NCBI RefSeq assembly: GCF_001698225.1
Contig: NZ_CP016594.1
Location: forward strand, 2,976,001 to 3,040,000
DNA: 64,000 nt
Direction of reading: 5' to 3'
Origin: Gordonia terrae
GTDB lineage: Bacteria; Actinomycetota; Actinomycetes; Mycobacteriales; Mycobacteriaceae
Part shown: positions 33,092 to 41,141 of the stretch, piece by piece
Layout of the letters: the number at the start of each line of letters is the position of its first letter
How positions within the stretch are numbered: position 1 is the stretch's first letter
Notes under the pieces: model-generated
Database searches by the model: none
What the model was told of the DNA's origin: nothing
The model's input: only the letters and a program-made list of their open reading frames with translations
Program-made: the position numbers and the translations under genes

Positions 33092-34042
33092 TTAGTGTCC
33101 GGCGTGCGGATCGGCCGAGGGGGCCGTGGAGTCAGGTGTCGGGGCAGGGGTGCCGGTGGGGGCGTCGAGAACGAAGGTGGCGGTGTGCACAGCGCCCTGG
33201 ACCTGGAAGTCGAGGTAGAGCAGATAGCGGCCCGGGGTGGGGGCGGTGGTGGCGAAGCGGACCTGTGGTCCCGCGAGTTGACCGGCGGTCGGTGCCGCGC
33301 CCTCAGGGTGAACATGCAGGTAGGCCAGATCGCCCTGACGGAGAGCCACCAAATGACCGAAAGCGCCCAGATACGGCTGCAAGCTGGTGACTGGTTGTCC
33401 TGCTCGCCGCACGGTGACCGTGAGTTCGGACTCGGCTCCTGCGCGCAGGTGCCCGGCCAGTTCGATGTCGAACCCGTCGACGGGTGACTGTCGTGATTCG
33501 GCGGCGGGTGGGGCCGGCTGGTAGTCACCCCTGACTTCGACGGTGCTGGTCAGGGTGAGGGGTTGGCCGGTGGCGGCGGGCACGAAGTCGGCGTAGATCC
33601 GGTAGCTGCCTCCCGTCGCCCACTGCCAAGGCAGCGTCCAGCGCCCGTCGGGCGAGAGGGTGGGGTGCACGTGTCGGAAGTGGGTGCCATCCGCGCGGAC
33701 GACGATCAGGTGCAGCTGTTTGTCGTGCTCGGTGGCGTAGTCGGTGACCGCGGCCCCGGTGGCGTCGAGGATCTCGAAGCTCAGCGGTGCGTGCACCCCG
33801 GAAGCATGGGGTGCCACCACATTCCCCAGGATGAAGCCGCCTGCTGCCATCGAAACTCCGCGGACCTGATCGGCACCCGGGGACGAAGACGATGGCGGGT
33901 GGGCAGTGTGGCCGGCATGGGTGGACTCGGCGGACGACGGGCGCGGCCGATCGGGAGCGATACCCGCGGCGATGGCGTAGGCCGCGGCGAAAACTATCAG
34001 CAGAGCCGCGGCGAAGACGCCGAGCTTGGTTGGAACATTCAT
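33092..34042 (-). CDS. Membrane-anchored extracytoplasmic protein with HVHP motifs, copper cluster
   Basis: 316 residues from ATG at 34042 (MNVPTKLGVF). An N-terminal anchor or signal (GVFAAALLIVFAAAYAIAAGI) is followed by a His-rich linker (STHAGHTAHPP). Two beta-rich repeats then each contain an HVHP: THFRHVHPTLSPDGRW and LAYLHVHPEGAAP. The end is DPHAGH. The twin histidine motifs suggest a periplasmic-side copper binder. Such proteins occur between copZ and copA in several actinobacterial clusters but are uncharacterised. It is part of the copZ-to-csoR operon. Confidence 0.7.
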   Translation of the reverse strand: MNVPTKLGVFAAALLIVFAAAYAIAAGIAPDRPRPSSAESTHAGHTAHPPSSSSPGADQVRGVSMAAGGFILGNVVAPHASGVHAPLSFEILDATGAAVTDYATEHDKQLHLIVVRADGTHFRHVHPTLSPDGRWTLPWQWATGGSYRIYADFVPAATGQPLTLTSTVEVRGDYQPAPPAAESRQSPVDGFDIELAGHLRAGAESELTVTVRRAGQPVTSLQPYLGAFGHLVALRQGDLAYLHVHPEGAAPTAGQLAGPQVRFATTAPTPGRYLLYLDFQVQGAVHTATFVLDAPTGTPAPTPDSTAPSADPHAGH

Positions 34043-34134
34043 CGCTGGATTCCTGTCATCGGGGTTGGCCGACACACACGCCGCCCGGGGGGCTGAAGTC
34101 CTCGGCGGGGCAGACACCTCAGCCCCCCATTCGG

Positions 34135-34341
34135 CTACTGCGCCAGGTGGTAGCCGGCCTCTTCGACCGCGCCGCGGATCGCGTCGGGCTCGATCGGGGC
34201 CGAGCTGGAGATGGTGACGTGCCCGCTAGCCACGTCGACCTCGACGTCAGTCACGCCGGCCAGTGCTCCGACTTCTTCACGCACCGACGACGCGCAGTGC
34301 CCACACGTCATTCCGGAGACGATCACTGTCGATGTGCTCAT
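34135..34341 (-). CDS. copZ: CopZ-like copper chaperone (heavy-metal-associated domain)
   Basis: 68 residues from ATG at 34341, eight bases after GAAAGGG. It is a single HMA ferredoxin-like fold: STSTVIVSGMTCGHCASSVREEV, with MxCxxC at GMTCGHC, and the C-terminal EEAGYHLAQ. It carries Cu(I) to the CopA N-terminal domain. First gene of the operon, just downstream of the CsoR box. The longer upstream frame lacks a start signal. Confidence 0.92.
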   Translation of the reverse strand: MSTSTVIVSGMTCGHCASSVREEVGALAGVTDVEVDVASGHVTISSSAPIEPDAIRGAVEEAGYHLAQ

Positions 34342-34423
34342 GAGATGTGCCCTTTCGTTACAGCTGTGGTGCCGACGACCCTCAGGGGGTCTGTCGCTGT
34401 GGCGCCTCGCCACGCCATATTTA

Positions 34424-34443
34424 TACCCTACCCCCCTAGGGTA
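34424..34443. promoter_or_regulatory. CsoR box upstream of copZ
   Basis: TACCCTACCCCCCTAGGGTA, with dyad arms TACCCT and AGGGTA. It lies 83 bases before the copZ ATG and touches the stop codon of the MFS gene, in the expected promoter position for the copper operon. Confidence 0.75.
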
Positions 34444-34444
34444 A

Positions 34445-35713
34445 TCAACGGGTGGTGGTGGACTGGGCCTCGGTGGTGGCGGTGAAACCGAGCCATCCGC
34501 GGCGGTACAACAGCAACAGGGCTGACGCCGCCGCCATGCCGGTGAGAACTAGAGCGATCCACACCAGTTCGGGCATGTCGCGGGTGGTGGCCGCGCTGAA
34601 CAGCCACCCGGTCGCGGCGTTGCCGAGCAGAATCCCTATCCCGACGATGGTGTTGTAGAGCCCGTAGTGGGTGGCGACAAGCGTGCCGCGGGCCAGTCCC
34701 ACCACGGTGTCCATTTCGAATGGGAACACTGCTGCGGTGGCGGCGGCGAGCAGGGCTGCGGTGAGCAGCAGGGCGGCGATGTTGAGGGCGAGGTTGCGCT
34801 GATGCGTTGCGGCGCTGGCGACTAGGGGAAGGAAGGCTGTAGCCATCAGCGTCATTCCTACGCTTAGGCTGCCGGTGCTGCCCCAGCGGTTGCCGAACCA
34901 TGTGGTGATGCGTAGCTGTCCGGCGATGGCCACCAGCCCGGTCACCACGAACATGGCGGTGACAATGCCGGTGGCGAGGGTGGGGTTGTCTGTGATGCGG
35001 TCGGCTTGTAGGGGCAGGGCGAGGTAAACCTGGAAGGACAGCACATACGAGCTGGCCATCGCCACAGCGAAGAGCAGGAATCGCCGGTTACGTACGACGC
35101 CGCGCCAGTCCTGAATGATCGAGGTGCTGCTCGGGGCGGGTGTTGTTGCGGGTAGCGCTTTGATCTGAACGAGGGTCAGGACCGCGAAAACTGCTGCCGC
35201 ACAGAGGGAGGTGAGCCGGAAGTCCAGGGCGGTCAGCCCTAGTCCGACCAGCGGCCCAAGCAGGATCCCGGCCTGGTAGAAGACGTTGAACACGGCGAAT
35301 GCTTCGATGCGACGCTCACCGGAGTCGGCGGCCAGGTATGCGCGTACGGCGGGGTTGAACAGCGCCCCGGCGAATCCCGTTGCCGCCGAGGCGATCAGGA
35401 TCGCCGGCAACGAACTGGCCAGGGCCAGTAGGACGAATCCGATGACTCGCATCAGGCATCCGGCGATGATGAGCGGTTTGTAACCCCAGCGGTCAGCGAG
35501 TGTTCCCCCGATCAGGAACATGCCCTGTTGGGAGAAGTTGCGTATCCCCAGGACCAGGCCCACTGCCCATGCCGCCAAGGCCAGCGGGCCGGCGAGGTAG
35601 GCCGCGAGGTAGGGCATGAGCATGTAGAAGCCGAGATTGATGGTGAACTGGTTGACCATCAGCACTTGGCTGGGGCGATCGAAGCTGCGGAAACTGCGGT
35701 AGAGGCGTCGCAT
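34445..35713 (-). CDS. MFS transporter
   Basis: 422 residues, twelve predicted spans. The MFS motif A variant is GGTLADRWGYKP between spans 2 and 3. No metal-binding clusters are visible. ATG at 35713 lies three bases after the stop of the cysteine-synthase-like gene, so the two are coupled. It is probably a drug/metabolite-type exporter for the product of that enzyme. The pair recurs near copper genes, but its substrate is unknown. Confidence 0.88.
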   Translation of the reverse strand: MRRLYRSFRSFDRPSQVLMVNQFTINLGFYMLMPYLAAYLAGPLALAAWAVGLVLGIRNFSQQGMFLIGGTLADRWGYKPLIIAGCLMRVIGFVLLALASSLPAILIASAATGFAGALFNPAVRAYLAADSGERRIEAFAVFNVFYQAGILLGPLVGLGLTALDFRLTSLCAAAVFAVLTLVQIKALPATTPAPSSTSIIQDWRGVVRNRRFLLFAVAMASSYVLSFQVYLALPLQADRITDNPTLATGIVTAMFVVTGLVAIAGQLRITTWFGNRWGSTGSLSVGMTLMATAFLPLVASAATHQRNLALNIAALLLTAALLAAATAAVFPFEMDTVVGLARGTLVATHYGLYNTIVGIGILLGNAATGWLFSAATTRDMPELVWIALVLTGMAAASALLLLYRRGWLGFTATTEAQSTTTR

Positions 35714-35716
35714 AGG

Positions 35717-36850
35717 TCAGGTTGTGGGCTCGGCGTGCGGCACGCCAGTGGGGTCGATGATGGTAGGGCACCGCGTCCAGGTGCTCGCGACCTGGGTGAG
35801 CGGATCGTCGATGGTGCGGGGTTCAGTGGGCGCCGGGGCGCCGATCAGGTCGTGAGCGCGGCAGTACTCGTCGTTGTAAATGGTTCCGTAGTAGCGGGCG
35901 GGGCCATCGGGGAACACCGCCGCGATGCGCGTATCGGCCGAACGAGTGCGCGCCAGCCAGCCCGAGACCAGGGCCACCGCGCCCACGCTCCAGCCGCCGG
36001 TGGCGTAATGCGTGGCGGCCAGGGTGCGACATGCCCAGACTGCTTCGGCCGGCGCCACCCAGTGCACCTCGCTGAACTGGTCATAGGCGACGTTGCGGGG
36101 GTAGATGCTCGAGCCAAGTCCCCGCATGATCCGTGACTGTGCCGGTTGGCCGAAGATCGTCGAGCCGATGGTGTCTACGCCCACAACCTCCAGCTCAGGG
36201 TTGAACTGCCGCAGAGTATGAGCCACACCGGCTGAGTGCCCACCGGTGCCCACCGAGCACACCAGCACATCGATGTGTCGCAGCTGCGCGATCAACTCCA
36301 CACCCAACGAGCTGTAACCGGTCACGTTGTCGGGGTTGGAATACTGGTCGGGACACCACGCGGCCTCGTCACGCTCGAGCAAGGTGCGCACGCGGTCACG
36401 GCGGGCTTGTTGCCAACCCCCGACCGGATGCGGATCGCTGACGACATCGACCCGGGCGCCGTAGGCGGCGAGCATCTGCCGCAAGATCGGTTCCAGTCCC
36501 GGATCGGTCACCAAGGTCACCGGATGCCCGAACACTATGCCCGCTAGTGCCAGGCCTAATCCCAGTGTTCCACTGGTCGATTCGATGATCCGCGCCCCTG
36601 GGGCCAGCTCTTCACGGGCGCGGGCGCGTTCCACCATGTGCAGCGCAGGCCGGTCTTTCATACCACCGGGGTTGAAGCCCTCCAGCTTAGCCCAGAAGCC
36701 GCGCCCGTACTCGGCGAAGGGTTCCTCGATGCGCAACACCGGGGTGCCGCCCACCAACTGACGGCTGAGCCCAGCACGGGGCGACGCGGCTTCGGCGGGG
36801 AAAGTAGTGGCGAATGGATCACTGGTGGTGAGGCTGTAGGAGACAGTCAC
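35717..36850 (-). CDS. PLP-dependent cysteine-synthase-like enzyme
   Basis: 377 residues from GTG at 36850 after AGAGGA. It has a fold type II PLP core: the lysine in [11 protein letters not shown], the substrate loop [13 protein letters not shown] (STSGT instead of TSGNTG) and the phosphate-binding [12 protein letters not shown]. The CysK/CBS/SbnA family makes cysteine or related amino acids by beta-replacement. The altered loop and pairing with an exporter argue for a special product, for example a secreted metal-binding amino acid, rather than housekeeping cysteine. That is inference. Confidence 0.85.
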   Translation of the reverse strand: MTVSYSLTTSDPFATTFPAEAASPRAGLSRQLVGGTPVLRIEEPFAEYGRGFWAKLEGFNPGGMKDRPALHMVERARAREELAPGARIIESTSGTLGLGLALAGIVFGHPVTLVTDPGLEPILRQMLAAYGARVDVVSDPHPVGGWQQARRDRVRTLLERDEAAWCPDQYSNPDNVTGYSSLGVELIAQLRHIDVLVCSVGTGGHSAGVAHTLRQFNPELEVVGVDTIGSTIFGQPAQSRIMRGLGSSIYPRNVAYDQFSEVHWVAPAEAVWACRTLAATHYATGGWSVGAVALVSGWLARTRSADTRIAAVFPDGPARYYGTIYNDEYCRAHDLIGAPAPTEPRTIDDPLTQVASTWTRCPTIIDPTGVPHAEPTT

Positions 36851-36987
36851 ACGGGCATCCTCTGCGTTGTTGAACAGGACGCCGCCGGGCAGAAATCAGA
36901 TTGGCAGTGCGAGAGGGAACTGTGTCATAACGTTCCACCCGGCGACACCGCCACCTTGCCCACCGAACCTCAAGGCTGATCAGCAGT

Positions 36988-37009
36988 TCAGATCAAGATC
37001 TGCTCAAGA
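36988..37009. promoter_or_regulatory. Tandem 11-bp direct repeat, likely response-regulator site
   Basis: TCAGATCAAGA followed immediately by TCTGCTCAAGA (nine of eleven match). OmpR-type regulators bind such head-to-tail repeats. It lies between the divergent enzyme/MFS operon and the two-component genes. Confidence 0.55.
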
Positions 37010-37057
37010 ATGCCCACGAGGTTGGATGATCGTGTAGACCACCGCCACCATAGGGGC

Positions 37058-37828
37058 GTGCCCCAAGATCGCAACGTCGTCGACGACCTCCACGGGCCGG
37101 CGGTCCGACCACCGCACGGTCTGCACGCTCTGGTAATCGAAGACGAGCCCGACATTGCCGAAGTCGTTGCTGACTACCTTCAGCGCAGCGGGTTCACGGT
37201 CACCGTTGCGCCCGACGGCCAGGAGGGACTCGCCGCCGCACGCATGGCGAGTCCGGCGGTAGTCATCCTCGACCTGGGCTTGCCGTCAATCGATGGCGTC
37301 GAGGTCTGTCGACAGTTACGCACCTTCACCAACGCTTACATCGTGATGGTCACAGCTCGCGCGGACGAAGTCGACACTGTCATCGGCCTGTCGGTGGGGG
37401 CTGATGACTACCTCACGAAACCATTTCGCCCTCGTGAGCTGATGGCTCGCATCGACGCCATGCTGCGCCGACCGCGGGAGACCCCGACCGGCGAGGCTCA
37501 CCCGCGGACGATAGGGGAGCTCACGCTCGACCCTCGGAGTCGTGAAGTCCAGGTGCAGAGCACACTCGTAGAGCTGACTCGGACTGAGTTCGACGTTCTT
37601 GAAGCGCTCACGCGGCGGCCCAGTGTTGTGTTCAGTCGAGAGCAACTGCTCACCGAAATCTGGGGACCGAACTGGGTTGGCGATACCCACGTCGTCGAAG
37701 TCCATGTCGCCAGTCTGCGCCGCAAACTCGGCGACAGCGCCGCGGCCGGCCGATTCATCCGCACCGTTCGCGGAGTGGGCTACCGGATGGGTGACGGCCA
37801 ACCTCGAGGAGCCAGCGATGAACGATGA
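37058..37828 (+). CDS. OmpR-family response regulator
   Basis: 256 residues from GTG at 37058, with an alternative ATG at 37010. The receiver domain has acidic VIEDEPDIA, phospho-acceptor D72 in VVILDLGLPS and lysine in DDYLTKPF. The C-terminal winged helix reads LTRTEFDVLEALTRRPSVVFSREQLLTEIWG, then HVVEVHVASLRRKLGD and IRTVRGVGYRM. It overlaps the kinase gene by 11 bases. It probably controls its own operon and the divergent enzyme/MFS pair through the repeats at 36988. Confidence 0.93.
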   Translation: MPQDRNVVDDLHGPAVRPPHGLHALVIEDEPDIAEVVADYLQRSGFTVTVAPDGQEGLAAARMASPAVVILDLGLPSIDGVEVCRQLRTFTNAYIVMVTARADEVDTVIGLSVGADDYLTKPFRPRELMARIDAMLRRPRETPTGEAHPRTIGELTLDPRSREVQVQSTLVELTRTEFDVLEALTRRPSVVFSREQLLTEIWGPNWVGDTHVVEVHVASLRRKLGDSAAAGRFIRTVRGVGYRMGDGQPRGASDER

Positions 37829-39050
37829 GCGTCGACGGTTGCGTATCCCGGGCAGCTTTGGCTCTCGGCTCATGCTGGCTCAGGCTATCGTCATCGGCGG
37901 CGGCGGCATCAGCATCGCGATCGTGGCACTGTTCGTCGCTCCACACACCTTCCACGACCATCTTGGCCAAGCTCGCCTCGAACCAGGGTCAGTTCAGGCC
38001 GAACATGTCGAAGCCGCGTTCACTTCCTCGATCGTCGTCTCAATGTCTGCCGCATTGATCACCTCAACGATCCTGGCGACGGCCGTCAGCTGGTTTCTAG
38101 CTCGGCGCGTGCAACAGTCAGTCGCCAGCGTCGCCCGCTCAGCCGTGGCTATTGGCGCCGGCAACTACCGCACACGCGTGCCTGATCGCCAGCTCGGCAC
38201 CGAGTTCACCCAGCTCAGCCACGCTATCAACCAACTTGCCCAACGGTTGGATTCACAAGACGACATCCGTAAGCGGATGCTCTCAGACCTTGCCCACGAA
38301 CTGCGTACCCCGTTGACCACCATCGGCGCGATCACCGACGCCGTCGAAGACGGAATCCGGGCTCCCGACTCCCACACCTTCGACGTCGTGCGCACCGCCA
38401 CCACCCGGCTGCAACGTCTCGCCGAGGACATCGCGACCGTATCCAGCGCCGACGAGCATCAAATGCCCCTCCACCCGGCGACGATCACTGTCAACGAACT
38501 GCTCATCGCGACCTACGAAGAAGCCGCCGAGCTATTCACTGACGCCGAAGTCACGCTGGGCATCGTCACCACCGCCTCGCGCGTACACATCGACGTCGAT
38601 GCCGAACGGATGAGCCAAGTACTGCTCAATCTGCTCACTAACGCGCTGCGACACAGCTCCCCAGGCCAGCGGGTCGTAGTGAAAGCCGACACCGCCCCGG
38701 CACACGCGGTGCGCATCAGCGTCGTCGACTGCGGTGACGGCATTCCCGCTCAACACCTTCCACACATCTTTGACCGCTTCTACCGCACCGACTCCTCACG
38801 GACCCGAGACGCCGGCGGCAGCGGCATCGGCCTCACCATCGCCCGCTCCATCGTCGAAGACCATGGGGGCACCTTGCTCGCCGAAAGCCTGGGAACCGGA
38901 CACGGAGCCACCTTCACCATCACGTTGCCGACCACAACACGACGTCACATCCACCGCAGCACCCATGGCACCGAATTATCCGTGGCCTTCGAACACTGTC
39001 GGCCTCGCGGCCCTGCCGATGCGCCTCAACGGGACCGAGCTACTAACTGA
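37818..39050 (+). CDS. Sensor histidine kinase, probable metal sensor
   Basis: 410 residues from ATG at 37818, after GAGGAG. Membrane spans at about 18-40 and 70-93 enclose a very short outside loop with a histidine cluster (APHTFHDHLG and AEHVEAAF). A HAMP domain follows, then the H-box SDLAHELRTPL (H160), N-box NLLTNALRHS, G1 VVDCGDGIP, F-box FDRFYR and G2 GGSGIGLTIA. The short His-bearing loop resembles CusS/CopS-type sensors and, with the neighbours, suggests copper or silver. The frame upstream of 37818 overlaps the regulator and is rejected. Confidence 0.9.
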   Translation: MNDERRRLRIPGSFGSRLMLAQAIVIGGGGISIAIVALFVAPHTFHDHLGQARLEPGSVQAEHVEAAFTSSIVVSMSAALITSTILATAVSWFLARRVQQSVASVARSAVAIGAGNYRTRVPDRQLGTEFTQLSHAINQLAQRLDSQDDIRKRMLSDLAHELRTPLTTIGAITDAVEDGIRAPDSHTFDVVRTATTRLQRLAEDIATVSSADEHQMPLHPATITVNELLIATYEEAAELFTDAEVTLGIVTTASRVHIDVDAERMSQVLLNLLTNALRHSSPGQRVVVKADTAPAHAVRISVVDCGDGIPAQHLPHIFDRFYRTDSSRTRDAGGSGIGLTIARSIVEDHGGTLLAESLGTGHGATFTITLPTTTRRHIHRSTHGTELSVAFEHCRPRGPADAPQRDRATN

Positions 39051-39058
39051 GGTAGTCC
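39040..39058. promoter_or_regulatory. BlaI/CopY-type operator, site C
   Basis: CTACTA-ACTGAGG-TAGTCC, four of six right-arm bases kept. It overlaps the kinase stop codon and lies 33 bases before blaI, as expected for autoregulation. Confidence 0.55.
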
Positions 39059-39091
39059 GTCGTAAGATTGACCCGCATCTAGAGATGGTGG

Positions 39092-39478
39092 GTGAAAATG
39101 ACTGGGCTGGGTTCGCTGGAACGCGCAGTGATGGACGTGCTGTGGTCGGCCGGCGCAGCGATGTCGGTGCACGACCTAGTCGAGGAACTCCACGACCGCG
39201 AACCGGCCTACACCACAGTGCTCACCGTCGTCACCAACCTGCACAAAAAAGGGTTCGTGGGTCGAGAAAAGGTCAGCCGCGCCTACCGGTACTTCCCCAT
39301 GCAGACCCGCGAAGAGGCCACCTCACGCACCTTGCGTCAGGTCCTCGACGCCAGCGGGGACTCCGCGGCAGTACTGATGCACTTCGCTCAAACCGTGACA
39401 CCCGCCGAGCGTGAAGTGCTCAGCGAATACCTCACCCGCAAACCTCGCCACACCCGCGGCGGCGGCACCAAAGCCTAA
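39092..39478 (+). CDS. blaI: BlaI/MecI/CopY-family repressor
   Basis: 128 residues from GTG at 39092, or ATG at 39098. The winged helix is typical: LGSLERAVMDVLWSAGAAMSVHDLVEELHDREPAYTTVLTVVTNLHKKGFVGREK. The C-terminal dimerisation part ends FAQTVTPAEREVLSEYL. No CxC copper motif like that of CopY is present, so relief of repression should come through cleavage by the M56 protease (25272), not by direct copper binding. Four dyads in the island fit its site. Its beta-lactam name is by family only. Confidence 0.9.
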   Translation: MKMTGLGSLERAVMDVLWSAGAAMSVHDLVEELHDREPAYTTVLTVVTNLHKKGFVGREKVSRAYRYFPMQTREEATSRTLRQVLDASGDSAAVLMHFAQTVTPAEREVLSEYLTRKPRHTRGGGTKA

Positions 39479-39539
39479 GCCACAGAAACCCTCCGAGAGT
39501 CGAAATCCCGGTGCCCCCGGCGGGGCCCGGCCCGACTAC

Positions 39540-39866
39540 TCAACCGGTCGCGCGGCCCTTGACCGCTGGGAGTAGATGCGCCGCCAGCGCACCGGCCACA
39601 CCCGCAGCGAAGGCCGCAGCACTCAGAGCCGACACCCAGTCGTGCACATCCACCGCGGTCAGCACCCGCAGCTCAAACTGATCACCGCGCCCGACTCCTG
39701 CAGAGTCGGATAGCACGAGATCCGACGTTCGGAGCAGCATTACCAGCCAGAACGCGGCAACCGCCTCAAACATCACCACAGCAAGGCCCACCGCACGGGA
39801 GATCGTACGGGCAGGACCGCGCGGGCCGAACCGATCCGGCCGCCGCACCTCGACACCGTCAGTCAT
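39540..39866 (-). CDS. Hypothetical membrane protein, BlaI module
   Basis: 108 residues from ATG at 39866, after GGAGGT. The cytosolic N-terminus is basic (MTDGVEVRRPDRFGPRG). Two spans follow (AVGLAVVMFEAVAAFWLVMLL; WVSALSAAAFAAGVAGALAAHLL) with a polar loop between. No family is recognised. It follows the 39895 gene by 28 bases on the same strand, probably in one transcript. Confidence 0.65.
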   Translation of the reverse strand: MTDGVEVRRPDRFGPRGPARTISRAVGLAVVMFEAVAAFWLVMLLRTSDLVLSDSAGVGRGDQFELRVLTAVDVHDWVSALSAAAFAAGVAGALAAHLLPAVKGRATG

Positions 39867-39894
39867 GCCCCACCACCTCCTCTGCACACCCGCA

Positions 39895-40473
39895 TCACAC
39901 CCCACTTCTACTAACCACGTTCGTATTTTGTGGGCATCGGGCGTGGGCGCCGGGAACGAGGGCCCCGAAGCCATCACCGCGGGAGGCCGGCCGGGCCACG
40001 CGGAAGACTATCGCGGCCACCAGACCGAAGATCGCGATCACACTGCCTGTACGGACCCACCTCGGGGGTCGATTCAGCTCCGCCCTCAACGCCAGCTCGG
40101 CGATCGGATCAGCAGGCACCACACCCATCTCGATCGGCGCGCCCGTGGCGGCGAACACGATGAACACCCAGATCGCCGAGGCCATCCACACAAGCGGGTC
40201 AACCATCACCGCCAACGACGCGCCGTGCAGATGAGCAGAAAACAGCATGAGCGCCCCAACACAGAGCAGCGCGAACACGATCGCCGACGCGACATCGCCC
40301 TGGGGAGCAATTACCACCACGCCGACGGCCGCACTCACGGCCACCGCACACGAAACGAGCGCCCGCCAAGCCTCCCCACCTCGATCCGGCTGACGGGCAG
40401 CGGCGACACCACACGCTACGACCGCACCGAACAGCCCCAAGAGTGCCCCTTGGGCCACAACGTTTGCGATCAC
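39895..40473 (-). CDS. Hypothetical multi-span membrane protein under BlaI-type operator
   Basis: About 192 residues from GTG at 40473, or the adjacent GTG at 40476, after TTGGAGG. Four or five hydrophobic helices are visible (ALLGLFGAVVACGVAAA; LVSCAVAVSAAVGVVVIA; AIVFALLCVGALMLFSA; WMASAIWVFIVFAATG; VIAIFGLVAAIVFRV). No zinc motif is present, so it is not an M56 protease, although BlaR1-like membrane helices cannot be excluded. Operator site D lies 23 bases upstream. Confidence 0.65.
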   Translation of the reverse strand: MIANVVAQGALLGLFGAVVACGVAAARQPDRGGEAWRALVSCAVAVSAAVGVVVIAPQGDVASAIVFALLCVGALMLFSAHLHGASLAVMVDPLVWMASAIWVFIVFAATGAPIEMGVVPADPIAELALRAELNRPPRWVRTGSVIAIFGLVAAIVFRVARPASRGDGFGALVPGAHARCPQNTNVVSRSGV

Positions 40474-40495
40474 CACGCCTCCAACAGGCAGCTTG

Positions 40496-40514
40496 AAACT
40501 ATTCTAGATAGTAG
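40496..40514. promoter_or_regulatory. BlaI/CopY-type operator, site D
   Basis: AAACTA-TTCTAGA-TAGTAG, with ACTA and TAGT symmetric at the same seven-base spacing. It lies directly upstream of the two-gene membrane-protein operon. Confidence 0.6.
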
Positions 40515-40796
40515 TTCAGGTGGGCCGGCGGGCGCTGAGCGGAGGGGGAGTAGCTCTATATCCCCATGGATGGACCGAAGCCTCCCGAGGCGACGAAACC
40601 ATGGGCCTGCCTCCCGACTTCGAGAGTGATCGCGCGGTACACGCCAATCTGTTGCGCCCGTAACTGAAAGCGGAACAACCAAGAGTGCTCTCCGGTACCA
40701 GATCTCCGGCGTGGCGAGTGCGATTGACGGGCCTTTGCAGCCGGGGCGCGTGTCGCGCCGGGAGCCGTTTGATCGCGACGGCAAGAGTGTTGCGGC
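40515..40796. other. Intergenic stretch without recognised content
   Basis: Between operator D and the TetR remnant. All open frames here are unlike known proteins on both strands and have no ribosome sites. No repeat or hairpin of note. Confidence 0.5.
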
Positions 40797-41050
40797 TCAG
40801 TCTTGTGTCTGTGTGAACGCTGGTAGCAGGATCGCGTCGATGAACCACGGGGCGTCGAGGCGTCCGGCGCGTACTTCCTCAGCTGCCGCGTTCACACCAC
40901 GTGGGTGGTGGTCAGTAGCCACGTCACGGGCAGATCAGTTCGGAACGCGTCTACGCGTTGTCCACGCAGCGGCAAGCTGCGCATGCGGGCCTCAGCACTA
41001 TCGTGCATCCCACGGATGATCCCGCTCAGGTCGACGACATTCGGTCAACA
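40797..41050 (-). pseudogene. TetR-family regulator remnant (C-terminal part, frameshifted)
   Basis: Minus-strand translation gives LSGIIRGMHDSAEARMRSLP and LRGQRVDAFRTDLPVTWLLTTTHVV, then a TGA. After a one-base shift it continues NAAAEEVRAGRLDAPWFIDA and ILLPAFTQTQD before the stop at 40797-40799. The order is that of a TetR ligand domain. The DNA-binding half is not readable in any frame up to the right palindrome at 41119. The gene is therefore dead. It may once have used that palindrome as its operator. Confidence 0.6.
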
Positions 41051-41118
41051 ACCCCGCATCGAGGTCCTGGCACCGATTGCACGACGTCGATGCGTTCGTT
41101 CCCGTGATTTCCGTACAC

Positions 41119-41141
41119 TTTCGTCACTGGTGACGAAATGT
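41119..41141. repeat. Right copy of the 23-bp palindromic repeat bracketing the island
   Basis: TTTCGTCAC-TG-GTGACGAAA plus TGT, 22 of 23 bases identical to 16053-16075 and in the same orientation. Flanking bases on both sides are unrelated. The following 230 bases before the cyclase gene hold only a 21-codon frame (41158) with no support. Confidence 0.8.

Noticed and set aside
39908..39926. Fifth BlaI-type dyad CTACTA-ACCACGT-TCGTAT
   Set aside because: Right arm matches at only four of six bases and it lies within the end of a coding frame. Mentioned but not counted as an operator.
39895..40473. Second M56/BlaR1 protease next to blaI
   Set aside because: Position and membrane helices suggested it, but no HExxH zinc motif is present.
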